Shown: piece by piece, positions 33,881-47,095 of the stretch | How positions within the stretch are numbered: position 1 is the stretch's first letter | How the letters are laid out: every line of letters starts with the position of its first letter | DNA from: Phocoena phocoena | Taxonomy: Eukaryota; Chordata; Mammalia; Artiodactyla; Phocoenidae | Assembly (NCBI RefSeq): GCF_963924675.1 | Contig: NC_089239.1 | Location: 31,395,818 to 31,459,817 of the forward strand | DNA length: 64,000 nt | Reading direction: 5' to 3' | Notes under the pieces: generated by a model | What the model was told of the DNA's origin: nothing | Database searches by the model: none | What the model saw: the letters and a program-made list of their open reading frames with translations, nothing else | Made by a program: the position numbers and the translations under genes

Positions 33881-36410
33881 TCCATGAGTAGGTGGCAGGA
33901 GATGAGTGCATAAGGGACAAACATTCCCTTTGGGGAAAAAAGGAGGAACATCTTTGCTTATAAAACTAATAATAAGAAAATAATACTGTAAAGCAGATGT
34001 AAATATAGTTGTAGCTGGGGGTGTGGAAAATTAAAGGGGTTCATTCCTGTTGGACTCTGTTTTTTATGGCGAAATCAGGGGGGACACAATGGTTGGAGGA
34101 GTGTGTTAGAAATTAGTAGAAAGCTGTAGAAATGTAGTTTAGGTTTAAAATAGTTGTGGGATACGGAAGAAAGACATAGCTTAGAAAAACAGACAATAAT
34201 TTCTCAGTGACATGAAGAACCTCAGCTGGATGACATTAATTTTTAAAATGACAATGCAACAGGACTCAGACCACTTGGGGGAAGCATGAAGATCCTCACC
34301 GTTCAGGTAAATGAACACTATCCCAAGAAGGTAGGAGGCCACGGCCTACATGCTTACGACTATACTCATCAAGGGACAAGTTCCGACATTGTCCGTTCAC
34401 AGGTCACGGACACCTTACAAGAGGAGAATGCAAGCAATTAATCCTTGAGGGTTTTTCCACTAACAGACATCTGGCACTCAGCCAGCTGCCATAATTTTTG
34501 AAAAATATACAAGGATAGGAAATTAGTGTGAGTCAGTTCTAATAGTAGGACAACAGACAATCTATGGTAATGAGGCGGGTCCAGCTCCTAGAAAAAGGAT
34601 CTTCCAAAGAAGGGTATGTAAAATCGCTTTTAGTCTAAAAGTGTGACATGAGTTAAAATTTTATACCAAATACTAGATTTGGGCCATTGTTTATTGCATT
34701 GGCAAGTTCATATGTGTAGTAGGAGAGCCCTGAATAGTTATCACATTTACTTTTCATAAAATTGGAATAATTGCATAACTTTGGAATAATAATTTAGAAA
34801 TGTGAAATTCTTATCAAAAAAAATATTTTCCACACCTCTTCATGCTTGAAAAATGTGATTGATAAGAGTTACTAAATATTTCCGTTTTCCTTTTTACTTA
34901 AAGGGGAAGTAACTGAGGAGATTCATTTTTAGAATTACAAACAGCTGGATAATCAACACCAAGTTCCTATCTCTTGCGTAGGTTGCAAGTTGAAAAATGA
35001 ATACTTGTTGTCTTTTTTGCACATCCCTAAAGAGGGTCGGAAAGTGATTTATAGTTTCATAGCTAGATATTTATGAAAACTGATAAAATTCTACTGGAGA
35101 CTTACAAAGATATTAGCAACGTCCAACGTAAAACAAGATCTTTCTTCCATTACCATGTTCCAAAAATTTTAAGATATGCAACAATCCGCATGTTTCTGGA
35201 ACATTCCTAATTGAAGAGGAAATCATTCGGTGAATTAAAATTATTTTCCATGATCTATCCTCTATTTTTTTTTTTTTTTTTTTTACTTTTAGCCTCATAT
35301 TATCTCCTACTGAGCTACATTTACAATATATGCACTAGAGTGTCTTTCATTCTGGTAAATGCATAATATGTTTTAGTTTACATATTAAGAAATGTATTAA
35401 GGAGAAAAAAATCTTCTTTGTTATTCATTACCATGGCCAAGGACTTAAGGCCAAGGTGAAGTCCAAATCCATGTTTCCTTTTTCTGTAGAAAGTGATTTC
35501 CTGACTTCTTAGCTTACTGGTACAAAATAAAAAGAGAGTCTCCATTATATACTTGTACTTAACTCTGTGACTTTGGGGTTATGGATACATTTTTATCCAC
35601 ACAGAAATTTCTAACCCATCCATGCAATATTTAATAATTGCATGAAGGAAATATGAGGAATTACTTCAAATTCGAATAAAAGAAGCATGGTACTTCCTAA
35701 CCAGCCCCATATAAATATCCTTCCAAGTTGGAAAGCGTTTCAGTGTAGAATTAGCGTCAGAATTCCTCAGCTCTCCACACTCAAGCTCTCTCATACCTGC
35801 TGCACGTGAAGAGTATCTCCTTCCCAAGTGTCACCTGCAGTAAGACTACCCTTTCCCGTAGCCCTTCTTCACTCTTCCCCAGCCTGTGACAAAATACTTC
35901 CACTCCTCACGGAGTAAGTGCTCAGGGCCTCAAAGAGATAAACAGATGGGAAGGCCAGAGAGCTCTTCTCACACCCATCATTAGCTGTACCTCCAAGACT
36001 CTAAACTGGAGAGTATGTTTCCTGACACCCCAAAGAGGAGGACTGTGTGAGGGTTCAGCCTGCCAGCTTCACAACATTATGAGCCAACACAGAGCAGCAG
36101 AAAACAAAAATACTCTTAATCAGCCCAGTGGAACTTTACAGATGCTGTGACAGTCTCTCCAGTTCATTAATGTAAATACATCTGCATAACAAGTGGATTT
36201 GGGTATTTCTGCACTTACTGTACGCCACAATGAGTAGTAACTTGGTAACCTGTCAGGCCAGAAGACCAGAACCAAAAACAGTGGGTTCTTCATATCAAAA
36301 GGAATGACCTTCCTCATAGGAAATTATAGTCTATTCTCAAGTAATTGTGGATACTTGTAGTCAGATAGCACAATAGTTGTAGGAAGATGATCTTAACAGG
36401 GCTATGGTGA
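33881..36410. other. Unrecognised AT-rich intergenic DNA
   Basis: About 2.5 kb with no gene or named repeat. A T run of about 23 lies at 35262-35284. No conserved coding motif is visible in any frame. Confidence 0.5.
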
Positions 36411-36624
36411 TAATTATAATAATTGCCAACATTTATCAGAGGTCTTCTTTGTGTTAAGTAATGTTCTAGACCCATACCCTTTATGTTCGTAATTCCTAAT
36501 CAATAACTTGACCAAGGTTACTAGTCCAGTAAGTGACCAAGGTTACTTGTCAAGTGTATGGCGTGAACCAAGATACAAAAGTATGTCTTTATGATTCTAA
36601 AACCTGTGTACTTATCCCACTCAC
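36411..36624 (-). repeat. MIR SINE fragment with a short internal duplication
   Basis: It reads as MIR in antisense ('caacatttatcagaggtctt', 'tgttaagtaatgttctagac', 'aacttgaccaaggttact'). AGTGACCAAGGTTACT repeats the neighbouring TTGACCAAGGTTACT within about 25 bp, a local duplication inside the SINE. Confidence 0.6.
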
Positions 36625-38053
36625 TAGTAGTTTTTAAAGTCTCAGGTCTCCATTACACTTTTAAAAATTATTGTGAAATCCAGAGAGCTTCTGTTTATGT
36701 GGGGTACATCTATCAAAATTATGTTAGGAATTAAAAATGAGAACTTAAGAAGTATTTTGTGTATTAAATCATTTAAAAATAAGAATGTTAAACCCATGCG
36801 TATTAACATGAATAAAATATTTTATGGAAAAACCTATATTTTCCAAAACAAAAAAAACACACATAGAAGAATGGCATTGTTTTACATTTTTGCAAATGTC
36901 TGTCTTAATAGAAGACAGGTGTAATCTCAGATGTGTTTCCATATTCAGTCTGTTGCAATCTGTTAAGTTGAGGTATGTAAAGAAATTATGGCCTCACATG
37001 GTTATGTAGTAGGAAAAGGGAAGAGTATTTTAACATTTTCAGATAATTGTAAATATTCTTCTAGGATACTAGATCACACTCTACAAATGGTATATTCTAA
37101 CAGTTGCACTATGATCTCTGAAATTACATCATTAAACTTTATATACTCTACTACATCAAAATCCATTGGTCTGTCTTTCACTTTGATGAATGACTCTTTC
37201 ACCCCATAAACACTTGATAAAATACTGTTCAACAGGCGTTACAAAAATATTACTTCAATGAATTATTCAGATAGATCCTGCAAATGTTGGCACATTTCTT
37301 TATATAATTTTTTAAAGACATTTAAAAGTATTATGACCAATGACATCAGAAAAAGTCTTCGAATGCTAGGAAGCTGTCAAACTCAGGATGACAGTTACAA
37401 GTCTTCTAACATTCTCATTTTCACCTGAAAGTTCAATTTTCCCTATTGACAGATGCTATCTATTGTTTTTCGTCACTGGCATTTTTCAAGAAAATATGTG
37501 TCTGATACTCAATTCTGAGTACCATGTCTCTCAGTCATTTTTTCTAAGGACAAATGGTCTTTCATGAAAACAGTGAATAGTTCAGCTCACATCTCAATAA
37601 TCATACAAGGGCTTTTCTAGAGACAAATACTCCACTTCAACATGCAGCACAAGCGCTTTACATGTAATTCCACTTTGACCAATTCCACATAGACCATTAA
37701 AAAAACACATATCATGAGTTGATTCAATAAAAATAACCTTTTCTACTGCTTTATAAAAGTGGACATCCTTAGGTGAAACTGGCTTTTCTTTCCTTTTGAT
37801 GTGTTTGGTAGTGAAGAATACAATGATCAACTCACACATGTTGGTGCCACTGCCTTTATTTTGTACTAACGCGCCAGCAGTCTTCCCTGCCATTTCTTCT
37901 GTACCATTTAGTGCAAATGTCAACACGGTGAAAAGATTTTCTCCTTCTCCTCTTTCTTCTGATTGATTTTAAAAGCTTTGACTTCGCAGACCCCCGGAAA
38001 GGGTCTTGGGGACTCTGAGGGGGCGTCTGTGGACCACACTTTGAGAATGAATG
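36625..38053. mobile_element. Probable hAT-Charlie-type DNA transposon, 1.4 kb
   Basis: The right end, CCACACTTTGAGAATGAATG, reads in reverse as a degraded CAGTGGTTCTCAAAGTGTGG terminus. The left end, TAGTAGTTTTTAAAGTCTCA, is a matching degraded copy, so the segment has hAT-style terminal inverted repeats 1.43 kb apart. The 8-bp flanks no longer match. The interior has no frame above 110 codons and no visible transposase motif; it may be a non-autonomous element or a decayed coding one. The family name is unsure. Confidence 0.5.
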
Positions 38054-38082
38054 CAAAATACCATAATGGTGTGTTTTACAAT

Positions 38083-38178
38083 TTCTTTCTTTCCTTCCTT
38101 CCTTCCTTCCTTCCTTCCTTCCTTCCTTCCTTCCTTCCTTCCTTCCTTCCTTCCTTCTTTCCTTCCTTTCTTCCTTCA
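38083..38178 (+). repeat. (TTCC)n microsatellite
   Basis: About 96 bp of TTCC units with a few TTTC variants. It makes a spurious Phe-Leu-Pro-Ser frame on one strand and Lys-Glu-Gly-Arg on the other. Confidence 0.97.
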
Positions 38179-38395
38179 TCTTCTCCACATTCTTTTCATT
38201 TGAGTTAGACATGGCAAAATATTTATATTCCTGGAGGTGGCAGGTGGCAGGTCTCAGCTATTTGTTAGCTGTGTAGTCTCAGGTGGCATAATAAAAGTGG
38301 TTACGAGCTAGTAGAGTTGGTGCTCTATTTTCTGAGGCATCAAGGCTCACTGGTCTCCCAAGTCCCAGGTTTACAGGAAGGGTCCACTTTTAGAT

Positions 38396-38707
38396 CAACG
38401 TTGTCCAACATGGTAGTCACTAGATACACTTGAAACGAACATTTGAGCACTTGAAATGTGGCTAGTCTGAATTGAGACGTGCTGTAAGTGTAAAATACCC
38501 ACCAGATTTTGAAGACACACTAAAAAGTATGTAAAATATCTCATCAACATTTTAATATTGATTATATATTAAAGTGATTATGGTTTGGATATATTGGGAA
38601 AATTGGGATATATTATTAAATTAATTTCACTTAGTTTTTTCTAATGTGGCTACTAGAATTTCAACTTTCGTCTGTGCCTTGCATTATGTATCTAGTGGAT
38701 AGTGTTG
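38396..38707 (+). mobile_element. hAT-Charlie-type non-autonomous element
   Basis: The start CAACGTTGTCCAACATGGTA and the end GTGGATAGTGTTG are degraded versions of a CAGTGCTGTCCAAT-type inverted repeat. The interior has 'atttgagcacttgaaatgtg' and 'gctagtctgaattgagacgt', a common mammalian hAT-Charlie signature, and 'taatgtggctactagaattt' near the right end. Length is about 310 bp. Confidence 0.65.
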
Positions 38708-39544
38708 CTATAGCCATCGGCAAGAATGAGACTAAACCAACCTTCATATAAGCTAGGGATCCTAATTAATTCAATCATTTTTATTAAATCAGACTAAAGT
38801 CCTGTCAGTTAATTTTCTATGGGAAACAACGTTTTCTCTCAGTTCTAAACTCCATAATTAAAATACTCTTGATATCCATTGATAGACATAGATAGGTATG
38901 AGACTATAGCTACATGTTTTTCATTCATGTGATTTACTTTTCTTAAGACATACGTAAGCACACAGGCATGCACACATAAACACACACCCACCTTTCTAAT
39001 AAATTATATTAAAGCACGAGAAAAAGAAACACGCATAGCATAATATAAGGACTAATGTCAGAGATTTCTGAGGAGTATTATTTGGTATTTTTCCTTCATT
39101 CAACTTGTTCTCAGGGTTATGGAATATTGATTTTATTTTACCCAGAGATGTAATTCTGACCTGAGCTTATTTTATAGAAAAGACTAGTAGAAATGAGATA
39201 TTTGGAAAAATATGTTTTTCTTTATGATTTATTTTTCATTTTAAAATAAGCTGTTTGAATCAGACACATATTTTAAATGTTTACCGTTTCTGAACAGTGA
39301 AAGTTAAAAAGATACTGGGAAATATATGTGTGGGAACCTATCTATATCTATATGCGTATCTACTTTAGGAATTATATATATGTATTAGAAATTGATAAGA
39401 TATAGGTAACTTTACAAGCCTAAAACATCTAAAATTCATTCACCCTGTAACAATCGGACTGAATTAAATATATTCCCGTTAGCCCTATTTCCATCAAGGG
39501 ACTTACTTTATAGGAAGTGTCATGTGGAGGGGGAGGGAGGCGTG
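38708..39544. other. Unrecognised AT-rich intergenic DNA
   Basis: About 0.8 kb with no gene. A CA-rich patch lies at about 38960-38990. Confidence 0.5.
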
Positions 39545-39710
39545 ATCAAAGCCCGACTCTGTCACTTGCCAGCAAGTCACAGCACAGCCTGTTTCCTGAC
39601 CTCAAAGACGTATACAGTGTATCTACTTCACAGGAATTTTTTGAGACTCTGGACAGGATGGAATCATCTACCTAAAGCATCTAGCTCAGTGCCAGAAGTG
39701 CTTGAAGGCA
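39545..39710 (+). repeat. MIR SINE fragment
   Basis: CCCGACTCTGTCACTTGCCA, 'gtttcctgacctcaaagacg' and 'catctagctcagtgccagaa' are in MIR order, sense orientation. Confidence 0.65.
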
Positions 39711-42004
39711 CACCCGGCACTTGGAAAAAGTTAGTTCCTTTCCCCACTTCACTTTTCCAAAATTCATAAAGTAGGTATCTTTCCTGACAATGGTTTTCAT
39801 TTCTACATTTGTCCATATCTGTTCTTCCGACCGCAGGGGACTTCCTTCAATTCTCTTTCCCTCACTCTGCTTTTTTTCTGATTAAAGTTTTGGTTTTTTT
39901 TTTCTCCTCTCTCTCACGCTGATGTGTAAGCACACCTGTTGCTCTTTGTGATCAACAATCCCTTTTAATTCCAGTTCTCAGCTCAGGGTTGACTGTTCCC
40001 GTTCTCTGATGTGAATTGTCCCTTAATACTGTATTATAGAAACCAAGAATATTTGTGAAGTTAGCTTTTCAGAAGGAGCATAAAAATCAAAGATGAGCTA
40101 GAAACTCGGTTTTATTGTGTTTTGTAATGGCTAGAAAATGTTGTTTGGATGGCTGCAAATGGCATGATAAACTTCAATCATTTTTAATTGTTTTAAATAA
40201 ATATGCATGAAGCCTTAGAATTTTTGAACAGGACATAAATTACATCAGCCACATGAGCAAATAACCATATGGTCAGGGCTTCAGGAGAATCAGACAGGAG
40301 CCAAAGAACTGCCTCCACGCCCTGGCCAGGCAGAGTAAGGATAAAGGAATCAGAGGCTGAAAGTCTTGGAGAAATTTGACAACTTCAGTATCTTATTTAT
40401 ATTGTGAACTTGGCAGGTTTGATGAGACCCACTGACCTTCTTACATACTTAAGAATTTAGTCCAGGTAGATGCATGTGTTCAGAGAAATACCCGAAGTGG
40501 ATTGGCATCAGAAAATCTGGGTAGAGTTAGAACAAAGATCGAACTGGTGAAGGTGTTTGTGAGAGTTGCAAATATTTTTGTTAATTGTTTGGGACTGCAT
40601 TATATAATATGACACCTTAAATTCTACTTTATTTGGTGTCTTAAATTTTCTCAGAACATATTATATACCTCGCATGTTCAAATTAAAAATGATACTGTGT
40701 GTGTGTGTGTGTGAGATGTATTCCAAATCACACACATTCCCAGCTTTCTATACTAATCCTAGTTAGTGCTCAAAATAGTGCCAACTTGACATGACTAGAT
40801 ATATTACTCTTTTCCCCAACCCTATACCATAAATATACACATTCTTATCTGCTCAATGCTATGGGAATTTCCTATGAGGACTCTATGCTGTAAAGTTTCT
40901 CAAAGAATTCCACTGATGAGAAGCTGTCCATGTCAGTATTAGAAGCATAAATTTCAATCTGATTCATATCTACCAAATGCTCACAGGATGCCTACCTTTG
41001 TATGAGAACATATTGCAAATATATCCTGCTCTGCTGTGTATCCTGTATCTTTCACAAGCTTTAGGCTCCATGTGCTAGATGAGCTACCTTAGAGATACCT
41101 CTTTATCCATTAGTAAAAGAGACAGTTAAGTCACTTTTGAGATCTTTAGCTCCTTATGACTTGATTCTTGAAATGGCATGCCTTAAATCGAGAGTTATTT
41201 TTTCTTATGATAATCCCTTAACTTTTATCCAGACCATTTTCTGATATCCTTTCATGTGTTCCAAATTATATTCATTTATTTTTCTATTGAGCATTTCAGT
41301 TCCTAAAATGATTTTTGTTATCATTTAGTTTCAAACATAACACAGTAAAAAGAGAATGGTAATAATGTCAAGCACTAAAAACATAACGAGTAAGTTTGCC
41401 AGAACAATTAAATCATGTTTTTAAAATATCTATTAGCTGCATTCCTTGTGTACCCTTATCTCATTTATATGTGGAAATATTTTCATTGTAGTTATATAGA
41501 AAAAATACTTCTTTTATCTAACTTCATGACGCATGCCTGTGATGTTTGAGCTGGTATTTAACATAAAACATTTCCCTGTAAGTATCCCTTGCAGAGAGGT
41601 TTGGAAAATTATTCAGTAATGCAATTTCAGTTGACCTACAGAGATTTGTTTTAGTTATGTCCACCTTTACTCTGACCATTTGACAATTGCCCTTCCTGGG
41701 CGTCACTCTTCTAACTGACCTTTCTTGTAAGAGGAGCAAAAACAATAGTTGATCACTAGCACTTCTCTCCATTTGTCCTCCCTGAGGACATTCATTCAGA
41801 GGAAATAACCCAGAAGTTATTTGGAAGGAATGGTAGAATATATTTCATACCTTACATCTTCATTGCTGAGTCCTCATTATGGTTTTAGATATATTATGTT
41901 AGTCTTTGAGAAAGTTATCATTTTAACTGTTAGCTTCTAAGGATTTGGAGAGATTATTATGCAATTAGAAATATTTGGACCAAGTGTTTTGGTTATATTC
42001 TGCC
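39711..42004. other. Unrecognised AT-rich intergenic DNA
   Basis: About 2.3 kb with no gene. A short (TG)n lies at about 40696-40712. Frames up to 82 codons (for example 41524-41772, minus) have no domain. Confidence 0.5.
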
Positions 42005-42430
42005 GTGTAACAAACCATCCCTATATTTGGTAAATTAAATCAAGAATATAGTTTGTTTTCCCCGTGAATGCGCATTTGGGACAGGGCTCCTAGGTGATTG
42101 CATACCTCTGCGCCACACAGCATCACCTGAAGAGGCTCCTTGGCAGGAACAGAAGGACCCACCTCCAGGGTAGCTCTGCCACATGGCTAGCAAGTTGCTG
42201 CTGGCGGCTGGCTGCATCCTTTGCTGTCTGGCAAAGGCGTCATTGCCTTCCCCTGAGGCTTCCTTATCATCTTTCTCACAGCATGGCAGGTGGGGTTCAG
42301 AAATGAGTGTTCCGAGAGGCCTGGGTGGAAGCCGCAAGTCTTCTTATGACCTAGCTTCACATCCACTGCACTCTCATGGCCAAACAAATGACTGCAGCCA
42401 GGGAAAAGGAATTCGACTCCCTCTCTTAAT
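42005..42430 (+). repeat. Possible ancient LTR fragment
   Basis: Bases from GCCGTGTAACAAACCATCCC, through 'gggacagggctcctaggtga' and 'ctgctggcggctggctgcat', to 'ggtggaagccgcaagtcttc' and 'aaggaattcgactccctctc', follow the layout of a widespread ancient mammalian LTR-like repeat ('..ctgtgtaacaaaccacccc..'). I cannot name the family or set exact ends. The 100-codon frames here are not conserved proteins. Confidence 0.4.
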
Positions 42431-43359
42431 GAATCTCACATCTGAAATCAAAGACATTTTTGGCAATGGTAGTCCTTGGATTCCATGATATTGTCTACTC
42501 TCCCCAGGTCGACCTCTTCTGTGTCTACCTGTTCTCCATCTTTTCAAGAGGGAAGGAGTTCAGCTCCTGGATGAGCTGAAGAGTAATGAGGGTGTAATAC
42601 ACAGCAATGGAGTTTTATTTAAAGCAGTTATAATTCATGTTGCTCTCTCCCAACATTCCTATATTCAGTAAGTGGAAGGAGGGATGTTATCCCAAGGAGT
42701 CCATACCAAGATATTCTCACGAGGAAAACTTAGGAATAAGATAGAGATGGCTGTCAAGGGAGTGTCGGCAGCCACCAATCTCCAGGGTGCTAGGAAGCCC
42801 TCAAACTAGTCTGAAAGGGAGATACATTCAGACAATGAGAGTATTCATCACACAGCGAAGGTAAACACCTTGGAACCAAGCTTCCCCCAAATCCTTACTG
42901 ACAGGCAGCCTTTCTTATAGGGTGGGAGTGTAGTCAGGTCATATCAGAGACCGTGCTGATGTATTTGAGGCCACAGAACCTTGGAGGTTCATCGTGGGCA
43001 GATGGTCCTGAAAGAATTGCCCTTATCATCTCAACCAGTTGACTTTGTGTACCTCCTGCCTTTAATAAGGAGACCTTTCAGATCATGTCCATCATGGGAA
43101 CTTCCCCCATTGCATCCAACATTCCGATTTTTCATCACACTTGTTTACATAGCTACTACTGAAAACTGTCTTGGAGCATCCTTTTGAAGTCTCCATCCTA
43201 TGAGGGTGTTGACAACTCTGAGGCTGTCGTGGGATTTTCCCCACACGTTATGGTCGCAAGATTCTGGCTTCAGGCTTTTTTTCTCACATTCCATGCTTTC
43301 ACTTTCAGTGAATGAGCCCATTTTTTTCCAATAACTTCAACTGTCACCTCTACATAGAG
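42431..43359. other. Unrecognised intergenic DNA
   Basis: About 0.9 kb with no gene or recognised repeat. Confidence 0.5.
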
Positions 43360-44345
43360 GGCTTGAAAATTTGTATCTCAAGCTCCATCCTTCTCTCATA
43401 TCTTCCAGGACCATAATTTGAATTTGAATTTCCCTTATATAATGTCTGCTAGCATCTCAAAATCGACAGATCAAAAACTGGACTTACTACTTATTGCCCC
43501 TTGTGAGAAACTATTTTTGCTCTTGTGCTGTTCCTAACAAGGCGACTGCATACCTGGAGCTTGGGGTTCCAGATGAGAGAGGCAGCGTCCTGTGGCTGCT
43601 CTTCCGCTATGCACTGTCAGTTGTTACCTGAGTCTAGTAATTTACCTCAGGGATTACCTGCGGCTCAGTAGTCCTGCTTCGCCTGGAATTTCTACTGAGC
43701 TTTGACCCTCGTTGCTCGGGCTTGGCTCCGTATAACACTCCTTGATTCCTTCCACTCTCTCCTGGCCTTTCTAACCCATCCTCAACACTGAAGGTAGCAT
43801 TCTCTTACTAAGTGCACATCTGATTATATCAACCCTCTTTCTTAAACTTCTTTGTCAGTCCAGTTACCAGAGCAAATTTATAAGTTCAGCCATGGTCTGG
43901 TCCCAGGACACGTTTTAGTTTCATTATCATTTTCTTGCTCTTCCTTTCCTCCTGAACTCTGGCCAAAACAGACAACTCACAGTTCCCTTAAAGATGCCAT
44001 AAACTTTCACAATTTGGACTTCACACACTTTATCTACCCTTTCACGAAATTCCTTTCCCCATGCCAACTCTGAAAAACCCCTTCTCGTCCCCAAAGACCA
44101 AACTCAAAATATCGTAGGCTTTATGAACCATGACCTGTCAGATAGAATTAAGCATTTCTTCCTCTTGTTCCCATGGGACTAAATAGCTCGGCTGTGGCAC
44201 TGAGTAATCGTTTCCATGTAAGTTTTCCCCACTAGATATGACAAGGCAGTGTTTTATTAATTTTTATGTTCTTATTTCATTGTGCAAAATGGGACTATAG
44301 TATGCACTAAATGTTCACTAAATGTCAATTGAATTAACTAAGAAT
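43360..44345 (+). repeat. L2 LINE fragments
   Basis: Two sense L2 parts: 43360-43510 ('ctcaaaatcgacagatcaaa' with 'aactggactta') and 43790-44345 ('ttcacgaaattcctttcccc', 'ggcagtgttttattaatttt', 'tatgcactaaatgttcacta'). About 280 bp between them (43511-43790) is unrecognised and may be an old insertion. Confidence 0.6.
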
Positions 44346-46924
44346 CTGGATTAAATGATGGGAAAAAATAAATTTCTTTCATATATTTTTATAGGATTGT
44401 GAACTGGTATACCCCTTTAAGAAATCAAGAGACTTTACTGTGTTCATACATTTTTTTTTTTCACATCTGGAAATCTATCCTAAGAGAATCATTCTAAACA
44501 TGAAAAAGGCTTTACGACAAACAATATAGCAAACTCCTTGAAACCAATTTTTATTTTTTATTGGTCTTTGTAGATACAGCATTTAGCACAATGTTTAACA
44601 TAAATTACTTATTAAGTCAATCAACCAATTAAATAATATTAACCAAAATTATTTATCATAACTTAACCTAAATGTACACATCCTTAAGGACAGGGCTAAT
44701 TTTCATATATATACCTTATAGTATATTATACAGTCATTAAGGAGAAACTGTTCACTCTATCCTTGGCCTTTAAGGAATGCCAGGTTCCCCATGAATCACT
44801 CTCCAGTGTAAAGCTCATGAAACGATGAAGACCCCAACCTCATTTTTCGCCAGCCTAACTTGCAGCTTACCTTCTCACCATACGTGTCCTCATTGTCTTA
44901 CTATGCCTGCTCTTGGATCTTTATGTGGCTCTCTATATCTATTCAAATCAGATTTCTTTTGATGACCACTTTTCTAATTGGTCTAACCTATTCTAATAAA
45001 ATAAATATTCTAGTACTGGTACCAACACCATAACCCATAAGAGATAATGTGCGTCGGGTGCTTTCTGTATGCCAGATATTATGTAGATACTTTAAAACTA
45101 TGTGGATTTGCTTTGAAGCTTTTTATAAAGGATATGTAATCAGCATTGAGGTGAACGCCATACTTAAGGTGTGGGAGATTGGAGTCATGCCTTTCTTGAC
45201 AAATATTAATCTTTCTTCCATTGTTCTTCAGAATTAGGGACTCGTAACTCTTCTTTATCTCCTAAATTATACCACCCAATGATGACTTGCAGTCCTTTTA
45301 TCTGAAGTTTTGCCTTAATTATTTGCTTCCTTGGTAGATAAGATTTATGTAATTTTGATATTTCCAGTTCTAATGATGCTGGAAATGAGTGGGACCCAAC
45401 TCTGTGTGCCAGTGTTAAGAGTTCCTGCACTAAATATCTATAAACTCCGTAGAGCTCACGAAAAGATTGGTCCTGTGTGTTACACTATACCGAGAACTCA
45501 CCAAAAGAAGATCGATTGTATCACTGCATGAGAGCAATTTGCACATACCTTACCAAATTTAGAGCCACAATTGCATTAGGTTGTTTATTTTTTTAAATTT
45601 ATTTACTTCCTGACACTGTGCTCACTGCTTACGTTACATTGTTACACCGTTAACGTTGGGAGAAACAGATTGTGAGATGGATATTAGGACTTTTTAAAAA
45701 CTATGTTTGTCTTTCATTTAAATTTTCTTTTTCATTTATATTTATTTTTCATGTTGTCCTTTACTTTTTATCTATATTTTCATTTAATTTAAGTGTCTGC
45801 TGCTCATTTCCTCACATGCCGCATACCTCAGGACCAGGAAGCGAGGTGAGAAACATAGGTGTGCTTAGTATTCTTCTCTCTCTCCACTGCAGTTTTTGAT
45901 CATTATCAATTCTTTTTTCAGATGAAGAACAAGCGTATTAACAAATTCCCAGTACCCCTCGAAATCTGTTCTTCTGCTGGCCTCCTATCTGTCTGTAATA
46001 TCTTTTCCCTCATCTTATTATTTCCACTCACTGACTATAGCGGAAACTATATCCTGAAGGTCAGCCAGGTTTCACTTAATGCCAAGAAGTGGACAGTATA
46101 TGTGGATGATGGAGAATTTGTTTACCGTTGGACTTGGTGGAGGGGGTGGTCAAGGAGGTTCTAGTGGGCAGAGGGGGAAAGTCTGGGTTAGAAGGGGGTG
46201 GAAGGGATTTGGGTCACATTGCAGTACAGAAATGAAAATAAAATAACCACAGCGACTTACATTTTTCGTATAAAAAAAGATAATCTGGATATCTTAATAT
46301 CTTAAATGTTATGATGTAATTAGCTGTCTTTCAGGGTTTCTTTTACTCTAAATACATGGTTTGAATGGATTGAGTTTCCGAGATTAGATATAGCAGCAGC
46401 CCTTAGTGGATGAGGGCTGGTGGTGAGAAAGAAAGGCAGGGAGTTCTCTAGAGGAAGACAGTTAGAATCTGAATATATTACCCTTTAAGACAGCTTTTAA
46501 GCAGTAGAGAACGGATCCAAACCCATCTCCTTTGAAAGCCATGTTATTTCCATCATGTTTCTCTGTATTGTCCTTTTGAAATTTTGAGGATGAGAAATAT
46601 ATATACCACCAGCCCTACCTTAGTGCAGAAGAAAAAAATAATAAACTTAGTCAAGAGCACCAGGAAAGTGGAGATATCCAGGTAATAACAATCATAGAGT
46701 GATCTGGCAACAGGGGCCAACAACCCAATTATGGGAGACCGAGGCATAGAAGGAGAAAAACCTAACTCACAAGGATGTCCTTTGGAGGAAATATTGGGTT
46801 TCAAAACTCTGAAAGTAAACACTGTTAATTTAACTTGAACTGTATCCTTGAGGTTAGAGGGACATTGGGGCAGGGCGCCAGACATGCCTTTAGTTATGGT
46901 GAAAAGAATATCTTACTTGGTGTC
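44346..46924. other. Unrecognised AT-rich intergenic DNA
   Basis: About 2.6 kb. No gene and no clear repeat beyond a possible MIR scrap at 45045-45090. The segment 45859-46164 is open for 101 codons, but nothing in it resembles a known protein and it has no clean splice sites. Confidence 0.45.
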
Positions 46925-47095
46925 TAAAATTAAGGGTTCAACTTCCAGCTCTTCTTGTCACTAGCTGTGTGACTCTGGGTTGAGTGACCTTCTCTCTTTC
47001 AAGTTTCTCTGAGGTGCAGTTTCCTTATCTATAGATAAAGGTAATATCTGTTGGATAAGTATGTCATGAAGAATAAATTTTCTCATTACAAATAT
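46925..47095 (+). repeat. MIR SINE
   Basis: It has 'gtcactagctgtgtgactct', then GTTTCCTTATCTATAGATAA and 'aggtaatatctgttggataa', the core and conserved middle of MIR in sense orientation. Confidence 0.75.

Noticed and set aside
37856..38212. 118-codon Lys/Glu/Gly/Arg frame and its opposite-strand partner.
   Set aside because: Produced by the (TTCC)n microsatellite.
45840..46164. Possible exon with a following GTGAG and a 101-codon frame.
   Set aside because: No matching acceptor, no recognisable protein and no partner exon; likely chance.
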